Positions 1-7,898 of a stretch of DNA of 9,503 nucleotides are shown piece by piece. Position 1 is the first letter of the stretch. Each line of letters starts with the position of its first letter. The notes under the pieces are model-generated. The model was given only the letters and a program-made list of their open reading frames with translations. It did no database searches and was not told the DNA's origin. This DNA is from Gammaproteobacteria bacterium. GTDB lineage: Bacteria; Pseudomonadota; Gammaproteobacteria; Pseudomonadales; Porticoccaceae. The DNA lies in NCBI GenBank assembly GCA_006227015.1, contig SBGI01000123.1, positions 1 to 9,503 of the forward strand, given 5' to 3'. The translations under genes and the position numbers were made by a program.

Positions 1-602
1 GTGTTATCTGTGAACCAGCCTTCGACTTCACCATCGATAGAGATGCCATTGTCATCGTAGAACGCGATCAGCTTGCCCAGCTTCTGGGTACCGGCCAGGG
101 AGCAGGTTTCATGGGAAATACCTTCCATCAGGCAGCCGTCACCCAGGAAACAGTAGGTGTAATGATCCACCACGTCATGACCGGGGCGATTGAACTGCGC
201 CGCCAGAATTTTTTCTGCCAGCGCCATGCCGATGGCATTGCTGATTCCCTGACCCAATGGCCCGGTAGTGGTTTCAACACCGGGAGCATAGCCATATTCC
301 GGGTGACCAGGGGTACGTGAGTGCAACTGACGGAAATTTTTCAATTCCTGCAGGGGCAGGTCGTAACCACTTAGATGCAGCAGGGAATACAACAGCATCG
401 AGCCGTGACCGTTGGACAGCACAAAGCGGTCGCGATTCGCCCAGGCAGGATCGGAGGGGTTATGTACCAGGTAATCATTCCACAGCACTTCGGCGATATC
501 CGCCATACCCATTGGGGCACCGGGGTGACCACTATTGGCCTGTTGAACAGCGTCCATACTCAGTGCACGAATGGCGTTGGCGAGATCACGTCTGGAATGC
601 AT
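1..602 (-). CDS. tkt: Transketolase, N-terminal part (gene runs off the left edge)
   Basis: Thiamine-diphosphate enzyme of the non-oxidative pentose phosphate pathway that moves two-carbon ketol units between sugar phosphates in the cytosol. The minus strand gives 200 residues beginning [20 protein letters not shown], then runs past position 1; the family is about 660 residues, so roughly the first 30% is present. Visible landmarks match E. coli TktA numbering: H26 in NSGHPGAP, H66 in SNGHGS, H100 in PGHPEYG, and the ThDP/metal motif starting GDG (154-156) and closing at N185 in YDDNGI. The ATG at 602-600 has an AGGAG Shine-Dalgarno about 10 bases upstream (613-617 on the plus strand). It is transcribed away from the SAM-cycle operon and shares a 150-bp intergenic region with it. 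No frame damage is seen. Identity is very secure; which paralogue (tktA or tktB) cannot be told. Confidence 0.97.
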   Translation of the reverse strand, partial: MHSRRDLANAIRALSMDAVQQANSGHPGAPMGMADIAEVLWNDYLVHNPSDPAWANRDRFVLSNGHGSMLLYSLLHLSGYDLPLQELKNFRQLHSRTPGHPEYGYAPGVETTTGPLGQGISNAIGMALAEKILAAQFNRPGHDVVDHYTYCFLGDGCLMEGISHETCSLAGTQKLGKLIAFYDDNGISIDGEVEGWFTDN

Positions 603-700
603 CGGGGGCTTGCTCCTGCAGGATAGGTCGGGGGTTTCAAAAGGGGCGCTATTTTCTCGTACTCGCGCTGCCCAGTAAACAGCCAGTCGGCGCCTTTTAG

Positions 701-724
701 CTATATCAAGATATTTTGATATAG
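701..724. promoter_or_regulatory. Perfect palindrome upstream of sahR, candidate SahR operator
   Basis: Arms CTATATCAA (701-709) and TTGATATAG (716-724) are exact reverse complements separated by the 6-base spacer GATATT. The site also contains a shorter inverted repeat ATATC-aa-GATAT (703-714) and a repeated GATAT (710-714 and 718-722), so it could be read in two registers. It lies 28 bp before the sahR ATG, where bound protein could block initiation of the sahR-metK-ahcY operon, and about 100 bp upstream of the divergent tkt start. Dyad-symmetric AT-rich sites at this place are what winged-helix ArsR-family repressors bind, and SahR is known to control metK/ahcY operons in Proteobacteria. 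That this site is the operator is inference from position and symmetry. I could not place convincing -35/-10 boxes for either direction. Confidence 0.75.
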
Positions 725-752
725 ATTGCCTGCTGTGATAAGGTGCCGCACT

Positions 753-1766
753 ATGCAACATGCACTGCTGAAATCCGAGCCATCTGAGCCCCTGCCAGAT
801 GCCAGCGAACTGGCTGCCTACTGTAAGGCCGCCGGGGATGGCCTGCGTCTGGAAATTTTGCGTGTCTTGCGTCAAAACGCCTACGGGGTGCTGGAGCTCA
901 GCCAGATCTTCGATATTGGGCAATCGGGAATGAGCCATCACCTCAAGGTTCTGGCTAAATCCGGCCTGGTCGCAACACGTCGAGAAGGCAACAGTATTTT
1001 TTACCGCCGCGCCCCCGCCGTGGAGGGTACCGGCGGCAGGGATTTCCAGCTCGCCTTATTCAGCGCGGTAGACCAACTCTGCATCCCCTCCGCCATTCAA
1101 CAACGCATTCAACAGGTTCACCGCGAACGCACCGAGGCCTCACAGGACTTCTTCAGGCAAAATGCTGCGCGCTTTCATGCCAACCAGGATTTGATCGCCA
1201 GTTTTGACCAGTATGGTGAACCCGCCACCGAACTCATGGATGCCACACCTGTCAGCCGACAGCATGTTCTGGAAGTCGGTCCCGGTGAAGGTGGCTTTCT
1301 GCCAGCCCTGGCAAGCCGCTTTAAACAGGTAACTGCGTTGGACAATTCGGCGGAAATGCTCGATCGGGCCAGACAGCTGGTAAATGAGCAGCAGCTGGAC
1401 AACGTGAAATTACTTCACGGTGATACAGAACTGGCCCTGTCCCAGGGGTTAAGTGCTGACTGCATCACCCTGAATATGGTGCTTCACCACACCCCAGACC
1501 CGGCAAAAATATTTTCTGACCTGGCGCTATTGTTAAAGCCCGGTGGCGCACTGCTGGTAACGGAACTCTGCCACCACGACCAGAGCTGGGCGCGGGAGTC
1601 CTGTGGTGACCAGTGGCTGGGCTTTGACCCCGAAGACCTCTCTTATTGGGCTAACGCGGCTGGCTTACATGAAGGCGAAAGCCTGTTTCTGGCGCAGCGC
1701 AATGGTTTCCAGATCCAGTTGCGACAATTCTTTAAACCTACAGTTGCGGCCGACACCGGCCGATAG
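753..1766 (+). CDS. sahR: SahR-type ArsR-family regulator with fused SAM-methyltransferase domain
   Basis: Predicted SAH-responsive transcriptional repressor of the SAM cycle, 337 residues. Residues about 18-87 form an ArsR winged helix-turn-helix ([11 protein letters not shown], then recognition-helix region [18 protein letters not shown] and wing [12 protein letters not shown]). A linker follows, then from about 165 a Rossmann-type class I methyltransferase fold: motif I EVGPGEGG (174-181), acidic D197 in [16 protein letters not shown] at 221-226, and LKPGG (261-265). The DNA-binding part lacks the cysteine motif of metal-sensing ArsR proteins, which fits a metabolite sensor. I chose the ATG at 753 because AAGGT lies 8-9 bases upstream; an in-frame TTG at 726 lacks this and would abut the palindrome. 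It heads the operon, with metK 33 bp downstream, and probably autoregulates through the palindrome at 701-724. In the described SahR family the ligand is SAH; whether this protein still methylates anything is unknown. Confidence 0.88.
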   Translation: MQHALLKSEPSEPLPDASELAAYCKAAGDGLRLEILRVLRQNAYGVLELSQIFDIGQSGMSHHLKVLAKSGLVATRREGNSIFYRRAPAVEGTGGRDFQLALFSAVDQLCIPSAIQQRIQQVHRERTEASQDFFRQNAARFHANQDLIASFDQYGEPATELMDATPVSRQHVLEVGPGEGGFLPALASRFKQVTALDNSAEMLDRARQLVNEQQLDNVKLLHGDTELALSQGLSADCITLNMVLHHTPDPAKIFSDLALLLKPGGALLVTELCHHDQSWARESCGDQWLGFDPEDLSYWANAAGLHEGESLFLAQRNGFQIQLRQFFKPTVAADTGR

Positions 1767-1799
1767 CTTTTTGATCAGCATGAAAAGGACACATTGATT

Positions 1800-2954
1800 A
1801 TGTCGAGATACAGTATTTTCACCTCGGAATCAGTCTCTGAAGGCCACCCCGATAAAATGGCGGACCAGATATCCGATGCCGTACTGGACGCTATTCTCCG
1901 CGATGACCCGCACTCCCGGGTCGCTGTGGAAACCATGGTGAAGACCGGCATGGCCATCATTGCCGGTGAGGTTCGCACCAATACCTATGTGGATCTTGAA
2001 GACATTGTCCGAGGCGTCATTCTCGATATTGGCTACGACAGTTCCGAAGTTGGCTTTGACGGTGCCTCCTGTGCGGTACTCAACGCCATTGGCAAGCAGT
2101 CCGGCGATATCGCCATGGGGGTTGATGAAGCGGACGCTAAAGATCTGGGTGCCGGCGACCAGGGACTGATGTTTGGCTATGCCACCAACGAAACCGATGT
2201 CTTGATGCCGGCACCGATTTATTACGCCCACCGCCTGGTAGAGCGGCAGGCTCACCTGCGCAAAAGCGGTGTTCTTCCCTGGCTGCGCCCCGATGCCAAG
2301 AGTCAGGTGACCCTGCGTTATGCCGATGGCAAACCGGTGGCCGTTGATGCTGTGGTTTTATCCACCCAGCATGCGCCGAATATTTCTCTGCCTGATCTGC
2401 AGGAAGCCGTGCGAGAGGAAATCATCAAACACGTGCTGCCGGAAGAGTGGTTGCACAGCGACACCCTGTACCACATCAACCCCACCGGTCAGTTCATTAT
2501 CGGCGGCCCCATGGGGGACTGCGGCCTCACGGGACGTAAAATTATTGTCGATACCTATGGCGGCATGGCACACCATGGCGGCGGCGCATTTTCAGGCAAG
2601 GACCCTTCCAAGGTTGACCGTTCTGCCGCCTACGCCGGTCGCTATGTAGCGAAGAACATTGTTGCTGCGGGGCTTGCCGAGCGCTGTGAAATTCAGGTGT
2701 CTTACGCCATCGGCGTCGCAGAACCCACTTCCATCAGCATCAATAGCTTTGGAACCGGCAAACTCAGCGACGACGAAATTGCCAGCCTCGTTCGCGAACA
2801 TTTTGACCTGCGCCCCCGCGGACTGATCGAGATGCTTGATCTGAAGCGACCTATTTACCGCCCCACAGCCAGCTACGGCCACTTTGGCCGGGAACTGGAA
2901 AACTTCACCTGGGAAAAAACAGACAAAGCTGCTGCTCTTCAGACAGCGCTGTAA
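1800..2954 (+). CDS. metK: S-adenosylmethionine synthetase
   Basis: Makes SAM from methionine and ATP, releasing phosphate and diphosphate; a cytosolic homotetramer in the family, needing Mg2+ and K+. The product is 384 residues, the usual length. Visible signatures are GHPDK (15-19) at the ATP/metal site, [12 protein letters not shown] (117-128), and the P-loop-like GGGAFSGKD (260-268) followed by [13 protein letters not shown] chose the ATG at 1800 over the in-frame TTG at 1794 because the protein then begins [19 protein letters not shown] like its family, with AAGGA at 1785-1789 ten bases upstream. It follows sahR by 33 bp and precedes ahcY by 26 bp with no terminator, so co-transcription is expected. 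In this setting its expression should rise when SAH accumulates and SahR lets go. Intact and not unusual. Confidence 0.98.
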   Translation: MSRYSIFTSESVSEGHPDKMADQISDAVLDAILRDDPHSRVAVETMVKTGMAIIAGEVRTNTYVDLEDIVRGVILDIGYDSSEVGFDGASCAVLNAIGKQSGDIAMGVDEADAKDLGAGDQGLMFGYATNETDVLMPAPIYYAHRLVERQAHLRKSGVLPWLRPDAKSQVTLRYADGKPVAVDAVVLSTQHAPNISLPDLQEAVREEIIKHVLPEEWLHSDTLYHINPTGQFIIGGPMGDCGLTGRKIIVDTYGGMAHHGGGAFSGKDPSKVDRSAAYAGRYVAKNIVAAGLAERCEIQVSYAIGVAEPTSISINSFGTGKLSDDEIASLVREHFDLRPRGLIEMLDLKRPIYRPTASYGHFGRELENFTWEKTDKAAALQTAL

Positions 2955-2980
2955 CGCCACACTGCGAAAGGAACGAATCC

Positions 2981-4345
2981 ATGACCACGATGAAAGACTA
3001 CAAAGTTGCCGATATCAGCCTCGCCGAGTGGGGTTTCCGTGAAATTGCCATTGCCGAAACGGAAATGCCGGCACTGATGGCACTGCGCGATAAATACAGT
3101 GCCGAGCAGCCTCTTAAGGGTGCAAAAATTCTCGGCTGTATCCACATGACTATCCAGACCGCCGTGCTGATTCAGACGCTGGAAGCGCTGGGCGCGGAAG
3201 TTCGCTGGACGTCCTGTAATATTTTCTCCACCCAGGATCATGCTGCAGCCGCCATTGCCGCCAGCGGCACCCCTGTATTTGCCTGGAAAGGTGAAACGGA
3301 AGAAGAGTACGACTGGTGCCTGGAACAGCAGATTCTGGACAACGGCAAACCCTGGGATGCGAACATGGTCCTGGATGACGGTGGCGATCTCACGGCCAAG
3401 CTCCATGAGAAGTATCCCGAGGTGCTGAAGAATGTCCACGGCATTACCGAGGAAACCACTACCGGTGTTCATCGCCTCTACGACATGCTGAAAAAAGGCG
3501 AACTGAAAGTTCCTGCCATCAATGTGAACGACTCGGTCACCAAATCCAAAAATGACAACAAGTACGGTTGTCGCCACAGTCTCAACGATGCCATCAAACG
3601 TGCCACAGACCATTTGTTGTCAGGTAAAAAAGCCCTGGTAATTGGCTACGGTGACGTCGGCAAGGGTTCCGCCCAATCACTGCGTCAGGAAGGCATGATC
3701 GTCAAGGTGACTGAAATTGACCCCATCTGCGCCATGCAGGCCTGTATGGATGGCTTCGAGGTGGTCTCCCCCTACAAAAACGGTGATCCCGGTCAGGGCG
3801 TCAACGCCGACCTGCTGGCAACGACGGATCTGGTGGTGACCTGTACCGGCAACTACAACGTCTGTGATGCCGATGTGCTTGCCGCCCTGAAGTCCGGTTG
3901 CGTGGTATGTAATATCGGCCACTTCGACAATGAAATCGATACCGCCTATATGCGAGAAAACTGGCAGTGGGAAGAAATCAAACCCCAGGTTCACAAGGTC
4001 TATCGCAATCGTGAAGCCAATGACCACCTGCTGCTGCTCTCTGAAGGCCGCCTCGTAAACCTTGGCAACGCCACCGGTCACCCAAGCCGTATTATGGACG
4101 GCTCGTTTGCCAACCAGGTTCTGGCGCAAATACACCTCTTTGATCAGAAATTTGCCGATGCAGATGCAGATGCCCAACGCGAGATGCTACGTGTCGAGGT
4201 CCTGCCGAAAAAGCTGGATGAAGAGGTTGCCGCCCATATGGTTGCCGGATTTAATGGTGTCATTACCAAGCTTAAGCAGGAACAGGCCGAATACATCAAT
4301 GTACCTGTGGAAGGTCCTTTCAAAGAAGACAGCTATCGCTATTGA
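2981..4345 (+). CDS. ahcY: Adenosylhomocysteinase (SAH hydrolase)
   Basis: NAD-dependent enzyme that reversibly splits S-adenosylhomocysteine into adenosine and homocysteine, removing the product inhibitor of SAM-dependent methyltransferases. The product is 454 residues. Substrate-site residues align with the human enzyme: H55 in CIHMTIQT, D133 in LDDGGD, E158 in EETTTGV, K188 and D192 in the TKSKNDN stretch, and C197 in KYGCRHS. The Rossmann NAD motif is [10 protein letters not shown] (222-231) and the acidic E245 ends the next strand. The tail KEDSYRY keeps the lysine and tyrosines of the usual KxxHYRY end, but has serine for histidine. The start has AAAGGA at 2967-2972, eight bases before the ATG. 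An inverted repeat spans its stop codon (listed separately). It lies between metK and metF, as expected for a SAM-cycle operon. No SAH riboswitch is apparent in the 26-bp gap; control is more likely by SahR. Confidence 0.98.
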   Translation: MTTMKDYKVADISLAEWGFREIAIAETEMPALMALRDKYSAEQPLKGAKILGCIHMTIQTAVLIQTLEALGAEVRWTSCNIFSTQDHAAAAIAASGTPVFAWKGETEEEYDWCLEQQILDNGKPWDANMVLDDGGDLTAKLHEKYPEVLKNVHGITEETTTGVHRLYDMLKKGELKVPAINVNDSVTKSKNDNKYGCRHSLNDAIKRATDHLLSGKKALVIGYGDVGKGSAQSLRQEGMIVKVTEIDPICAMQACMDGFEVVSPYKNGDPGQGVNADLLATTDLVVTCTGNYNVCDADVLAALKSGCVVCNIGHFDNEIDTAYMRENWQWEEIKPQVHKVYRNREANDHLLLLSEGRLVNLGNATGHPSRIMDGSFANQVLAQIHLFDQKFADADADAQREMLRVEVLPKKLDEEVAAHMVAGFNGVITKLKQEQAEYINVPVEGPFKEDSYRY

Positions 4346-4352
4346 TAGCTGT
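4329..4352 (+). other. Inverted repeat spanning the ahcY stop codon
   Basis: Arms ACAGCTATC (4329-4337) and GATAGCTGT (4344-4352) are exact reverse complements with the 6-base loop GCTATT, so the ahcY mRNA could fold a 9-bp hairpin over its TGA (4343-4345). No T-tract follows, so it is not a typical rho-independent terminator. It lies 36 bp before the metF start. The pairing is seen directly; a role in mRNA stability, partial attenuation or protein binding is only a guess. Confidence 0.5.
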
Positions 4353-4388
4353 GTTCGCTGTCACTGAATGACTGGAACACGACATATT

Positions 4389-5228
4389 ATGACTGAACAA
4401 CACCTCAGCTTTGAGTTTTTCCCGCCCAAAACCCCGGAGGGGCAGGATAAGTTGCGAGCCACTCATCAGAAGCTCGCACGCTTTCAACCGGAATTTTTCT
4501 CCGTCACTTACGGTGCCGGCGGCTCTACTCGTGAGCATACTCGGGACATCGTCTTTGAAATTCAGCAGGCCGGCTCCATGGCCACCCCTCACCTATCCTT
4601 TGGTGGCGATAGTCGCGATGCCGTAAAAACCCTGCTGGAAAGTTATCAAGCGGCTGGCATCAAGCGCATTGTCGCCCTGCGTGGCGATTTGCCTTCCGGC
4701 ATGGGTGGTATGGCGCAACTGATTTATGCCAATCAGCTGGTGGAATTCATCCGCGAACACTTTGGTGATGCCTTTGAATTACTGGTGGCCTGTTACCCGG
4801 AAATTCATCCCCAAGCCGAGAGTTACGACCGCGATATTTACTGGCTCGGACAAAAGTTTGCTGCCGGCGCCAGCCGCGCTATCACACAATATTTTTTCAA
4901 CCCCGATGCCTATTTCTATTACTTGGAACAGTGTCAAAAGCAGGGAATTGAACAACCCATCATTCCTGGCATCATGCCCATCACCAATTTTCAGAACCTG
5001 GTGCGTTTTTCTGACAATTGTGGTGCTGATGTGCCTCGCTGGATTCGCCAGCGGCTCGCACAGTTCGGCGATGACAGTGCCAGCATCCGTGCATTTGGCC
5101 TGGAGGTCGTAACAAAATTGTGTGAAACACTGTTAGCCGGTGGTGCACCGGGGCTGCATTTCTACACCATGAACCAGGCGGATACCTGCATGGCGTTGTG
5201 CCGCAACCTGGGCTTTGCCGAAAGCTGA
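4389..5228 (+). CDS. metF: 5,10-methylenetetrahydrofolate reductase
   Basis: FAD enzyme that reduces methylene-THF to 5-methyl-THF, the methyl donor for making methionine from homocysteine. From the ATG at 4389 the product has 279 residues, close to the bacterial norm of about 280-300. The family landmarks are LSFEFFPPKT near the N-terminus (catalytic glutamate E9), SVTYGAGGSTR (38-48), VALRGD (95-100, D100 at the flavin/folate site), the YFFNPDAYFYY stretch, PGIMPI, and a C-terminal GLHFYTMNQ. An in-frame ATG at 4368 would add seven residues (MTGTRHI), but it has no Shine-Dalgarno and the added residues are not part of the family pattern; the 4389 start has only a weak GGA about 12 bases upstream, so the start is less certain than the gene. 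It follows ahcY by 43 bp and ends 5 bp before rsmE. The methionine synthase partner is not in this window. Confidence 0.96.
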   Translation: MTEQHLSFEFFPPKTPEGQDKLRATHQKLARFQPEFFSVTYGAGGSTREHTRDIVFEIQQAGSMATPHLSFGGDSRDAVKTLLESYQAAGIKRIVALRGDLPSGMGGMAQLIYANQLVEFIREHFGDAFELLVACYPEIHPQAESYDRDIYWLGQKFAAGASRAITQYFFNPDAYFYYLEQCQKQGIEQPIIPGIMPITNFQNLVRFSDNCGADVPRWIRQRLAQFGDDSASIRAFGLEVVTKLCETLLAGGAPGLHFYTMNQADTCMALCRNLGFAES

Positions 5229-5233
5229 TCCCA

Positions 5234-5968
5234 ATGCGTGAAATCCGCGTTTTTACCGACCAGCCTCTGGCCATTGGCTCAGAAGTGACCCTGGAAGATC
5301 AGGTCGCCCGTCACCTGGGCGCCGTTTTGCGGCTGAAAAATGGCGACCCGGTTACTCTCTTTAACGGTCAGGGAGGCGAGTATCCCTCGCACCTGACTGA
5401 CTGTAGCAGTAAACGTGCCCGGGCTCAGATCTTAGATTACATTGCAGTCGATCGCGAATCTCCGCTGAGCATACACCTTGGCATTGGGCTCTCCCGTGGC
5501 GATCGCATGGATTGGGCCATTCAGAAAGCTACCGAAGCCGGTGTCAGTGAAATTACACCACTTTATACCGAGCGCACTGAGGTCAAACTCAAAAATGATC
5601 GCCGCGAGAAAAAATTAAGCCATTGGCAACACATCGTCGCCAGTGCCTGTGAACAGTGTTACCGCAACCGGCTTCCTGTTATTCACGAACCCACCAGTCT
5701 GCAAACCTGGCTGAATGAAATCTCTACCGATAAAAAACTGGTCCTTCACCATCGCAGCGAACAGACTCTGAAGCAATTACATGCTGAAACCCCCTCTTCT
5801 GTCGCCCTGTTGATAGGTCCTGAGGGTGGATTAAGCCCGGATGAGATCGATACTGCCATTCAGCATGATTTTGAGCCACTGACACTGGGACCCAGAATAT
5901 TTCGAACTGAAACGGCTCCAGTTATCGCCATCACCATCCTTCAGTCGGTTTGGGGTGACTTCACCTAG
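5234..5968 (+). CDS. rsmE: 16S rRNA (uracil-1498-N3) methyltransferase
   Basis: SPOUT-superfamily enzyme that methylates U1498 of 16S rRNA in the assembled 30S subunit, using SAM. The product is 244 residues (E. coli RsmE is 243). The N-terminal part (MREIRVFTDQPL, then HLGAVLRLKNGD) is the PUA-like RNA-binding domain. The C-terminal knot has IQKATEAGVSEI (96-107), ACEQCYRN (138-145), GPEGGLSPDE (195-204) and LGPRIFRTETAP (218-229), the SAM-binding loops of the family. I chose the ATG at 5234 by family N-terminus; an earlier in-frame GTG at 5198 lies inside metF. The Shine-Dalgarno is poor and the start is only 5 bp after the metF TGA, so translational coupling to metF is likely. It is the last gene of the SAM-cycle series and a consumer of the SAM made by MetK. 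Confidence 0.95.
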   Translation: MREIRVFTDQPLAIGSEVTLEDQVARHLGAVLRLKNGDPVTLFNGQGGEYPSHLTDCSSKRARAQILDYIAVDRESPLSIHLGIGLSRGDRMDWAIQKATEAGVSEITPLYTERTEVKLKNDRREKKLSHWQHIVASACEQCYRNRLPVIHEPTSLQTWLNEISTDKKLVLHHRSEQTLKQLHAETPSSVALLIGPEGGLSPDEIDTAIQHDFEPLTLGPRIFRTETAPVIAITILQSVWGDFT

Positions 5969-5985
5969 CCTATTTGTCTATCCTT

Positions 5986-6020
5986 CATGCTCTAGAGTTT
6001 TGGTATTGGCCAAGAGCATG
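5986..6020 (+). other. Imperfect hairpin between rsmE and the GGDEF-EAL gene
   Basis: CATGCTCT (5986-5993) pairs with AGAGCATG (6013-6020), an 8-bp exact match; three more pairs (TGG 6001-6003 with CCA 6010-6012) could form inside after a bulge. It begins 18 bp past the rsmE stop and is followed by T-rich but interrupted sequence. It could be a weak terminator for the upstream operon or part of the leader of the GGDEF-EAL gene. It lacks the clean U-run of a strong terminator, so read-through is possible. Confidence 0.35.
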
Positions 6021-6063
6021 TTTGTGTCTCAGTTCAAATTTTTCCCAAGGAAGGGGTAATATC

Positions 6064-7806
6064 ATGAATGTGAACTACCGCACTGTTTTCATTCTGGTTA
6101 CTGTATTTATCACACTGGTGTTTTCCGGTGTTCTTGCCGTGCGTTTTTTCGGTCAGAGCGTCGTGAGCAGTATCGACTGGGAGCTGCTCACCTATGCAGT
6201 AATGTCTATCTTTGCCATTTCAATGATCGCTTTGGCGTTGGTTATCCACCGCCTATTTATCAAGCCCATCAATGCACTGACCAACGCTATCCAATTGAAA
6301 GCCAAAGGGGAAAAAAGTCCCCTTGATATAGCAGGAACCGCGGAAGAAGTCATCTGGCTGAACAACGCACTGTTCAACGTATTTGATGCGGAAAGTAAAG
6401 CCAAAGCACAAATCAAGCACCTGGCCTTTTATGACAACCTCACCGGCTTGGCCAACCGGCGCCTGTTTAAATCCTATCTGAGCAGTGCGATTGCAGCCTG
6501 TGCCCGCGACCAGAAAAAACTGGCCTTACTGTTTATCGACTTGGATAATTTCAAAGTGATTAACGATCACTACGGTCACCAGATAGGTGACCGGGTTCTG
6601 GCAGAATTCGCGAATCGCATCAAGCGGATTACCCGGGGGACAGATCTGGTGTCTGTGATCAATCCGGAGGAAAACAGTAATATTGCCCGTCTTGCCGGCG
6701 ATGAGTTTGCCATATTACTGTCCGGGCTGACGGACACCATGGCCACAGTTTCAGTCGCTGAACGTATTCTCGAGTCCACCCACCAGCCGGTTGAAATCGA
6801 TAATCACAAACTCTATGTTCAGGCATCCATAGGTATTGCCACTTATCCCGATGATGCCCTCAATGCCGATGAGCTGATACGTCATGCAGACGCTGCCATG
6901 TATCAGGCTAAAACCTCTGGCAAACACACCTACCACTTTTTCTCCAAGACCCTGTCCAAAATCCTTCAAAGGCAGCGCCAGGTTCAGGAAGCTCTGCGCA
7001 CAGCGTTGCTCAATGACGAGTTTCATCTGGAACTGCAGCCCTATGTTGAGTCCAAGGAATTCAAACTGGCTGGCGTTGAATTACTGCTACGCTGGCAGAG
7101 TCATAGTCTTGGCAATGTTTCCCCTGCTGAATTTGTGCCGATAGCTGAATCCTGCGGATTGATGAAAGAAATTGATGCCTGGGTCATCAGTGAAGGCTGT
7201 GAAATGCTGAGCGACTGGCGACAACGAGGGCTGCCTCCTGTTCGCTGCTCAATAAATATTTCTGCCGGGGAACTCCGCAACCGATCTCTTCCGGCCTTCA
7301 TTGATGCATGCCTCAAGAGCCACGGGCTTTCTCCGTCTGACCTGGAGCTGGAAATTACTGAAACTAAACTCGTGGACCACGACGATCGCAGCATGCATGT
7401 TCTGGAAGCACTGAACTCCATGGGTTTGTCACTGGCACTGGATGATTTTGGTCGCGGTTTTACTTCTCTTAACCAGCTGGTCGCATTCCCGGTCCATAAA
7501 CTCAAAATCGATAAAATCTTTATTGCCGAAATCGATGATCAACAGCGCCTGTTTAAAATTGCAGATGTGATTTTAATGCTCAGTCGTTCCTACAACCTGA
7601 AAGCCACCGCAGAAGGTGTCGAGAATATTCACCAGGCACGCTATTTATCTCAATCGGGATGCCAGTATCTTCAGGGCTATTACTTCAGCAGGCCGATCTC
7701 GCGACAGTCTTTTGAAGCTTTGCTTTCAAAAGGGAATATCTCGCTTCCACTTCCCAGTGCTGAAATCACTCCTATCGATAGCGTAAGCAAACTGCGCTCT
7801 CATTAA
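6064..7806 (+). CDS. Membrane-anchored GGDEF-EAL protein (c-di-GMP turnover)
   Basis: Likely makes, breaks or senses cyclic di-GMP; 580 residues. Two membrane helices (about 7-27 and 43-64) enclose only about 15 periplasmic residues, so no outside sensor domain is present; a HAMP-like linker follows (about 64-115). GGDEF domain, about 116-295: YDNLTGLANR, FIDLDNFKVIND, and active loop ARLAGDEF with AGDEF at 211-215. R191-x-x-D194 looks like an inhibitory-site motif but lies 16 residues before AGDEF instead of the usual 5, so about 11 residues are inserted. EAL domain, about 305-560: GVELLLRW (ELL for EAL, E339), N398, E430, D460/D461, K481, E517, Q537, so the phosphodiesterase residues are kept. 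The ATG at 6064 is preceded by AAGGGG (6051-6056); the frame is open upstream to 5974, but without a good ribosome site or family-like residues. Probably its own transcription unit, 95 bp after rsmE. No function-specific name is supportable. Confidence 0.93.
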   Translation: MNVNYRTVFILVTVFITLVFSGVLAVRFFGQSVVSSIDWELLTYAVMSIFAISMIALALVIHRLFIKPINALTNAIQLKAKGEKSPLDIAGTAEEVIWLNNALFNVFDAESKAKAQIKHLAFYDNLTGLANRRLFKSYLSSAIAACARDQKKLALLFIDLDNFKVINDHYGHQIGDRVLAEFANRIKRITRGTDLVSVINPEENSNIARLAGDEFAILLSGLTDTMATVSVAERILESTHQPVEIDNHKLYVQASIGIATYPDDALNADELIRHADAAMYQAKTSGKHTYHFFSKTLSKILQRQRQVQEALRTALLNDEFHLELQPYVESKEFKLAGVELLLRWQSHSLGNVSPAEFVPIAESCGLMKEIDAWVISEGCEMLSDWRQRGLPPVRCSINISAGELRNRSLPAFIDACLKSHGLSPSDLELEITETKLVDHDDRSMHVLEALNSMGLSLALDDFGRGFTSLNQLVAFPVHKLKIDKIFIAEIDDQQRLFKIADVILMLSRSYNLKATAEGVENIHQARYLSQSGCQYLQGYYFSRPISRQSFEALLSKGNISLPLPSAEITPIDSVSKLRSH

Positions 7807-7845
7807 TCTATCGCAGTATTTTCGGGATTGAAATCTACATAAAAA

Positions 7846-7873
7846 AAGCCGCCTTCTGTTGAAAAGGCGGCTT
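7846..7873. terminator. Bidirectional rho-independent terminator
   Basis: AAGCCGCCTT (7846-7855) and AAGGCGGCTT (7864-7873) form a perfect 10-bp GC-rich stem with an 8-base loop. On the plus strand a T-rich run (7879-7884) follows, ending the GGDEF-EAL transcript; on the minus strand the run of A at 7841-7847 becomes a U-tract, ending the secB transcript. It sits between the two convergent genes, as expected for a shared terminator. Confidence 0.93.
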
Positions 7874-7898
7874 GTCTGTTTTTTCTTTTACGTGCGGA

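Noticed and set aside
111..700. Overlapping plus-strand open frames across the left end
   Set aside because: They lie antisense to the clearly conserved transketolase frame and their translations show no family features.
2955..2980. Possible SAH or SAM riboswitch before ahcY
   Set aside because: The gap is only 26 bp and filled by the ribosome site; there is no room for a known SAH or SAM aptamer. The sahR leader is likewise too short and lacks the folds.
2939..3613. Long minus-strand open frame (224 codons) opposite metK/ahcY
   Set aside because: It is the antisense shadow of ahcY; the sense frame holds all the catalytic motifs, and this one has no ribosome site or recognisable domain.
3677..4177. 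Minus-strand open frame of 166 codons inside ahcY
   Set aside because: Antisense shadow of the NAD-binding half of AhcY, with no independent support.
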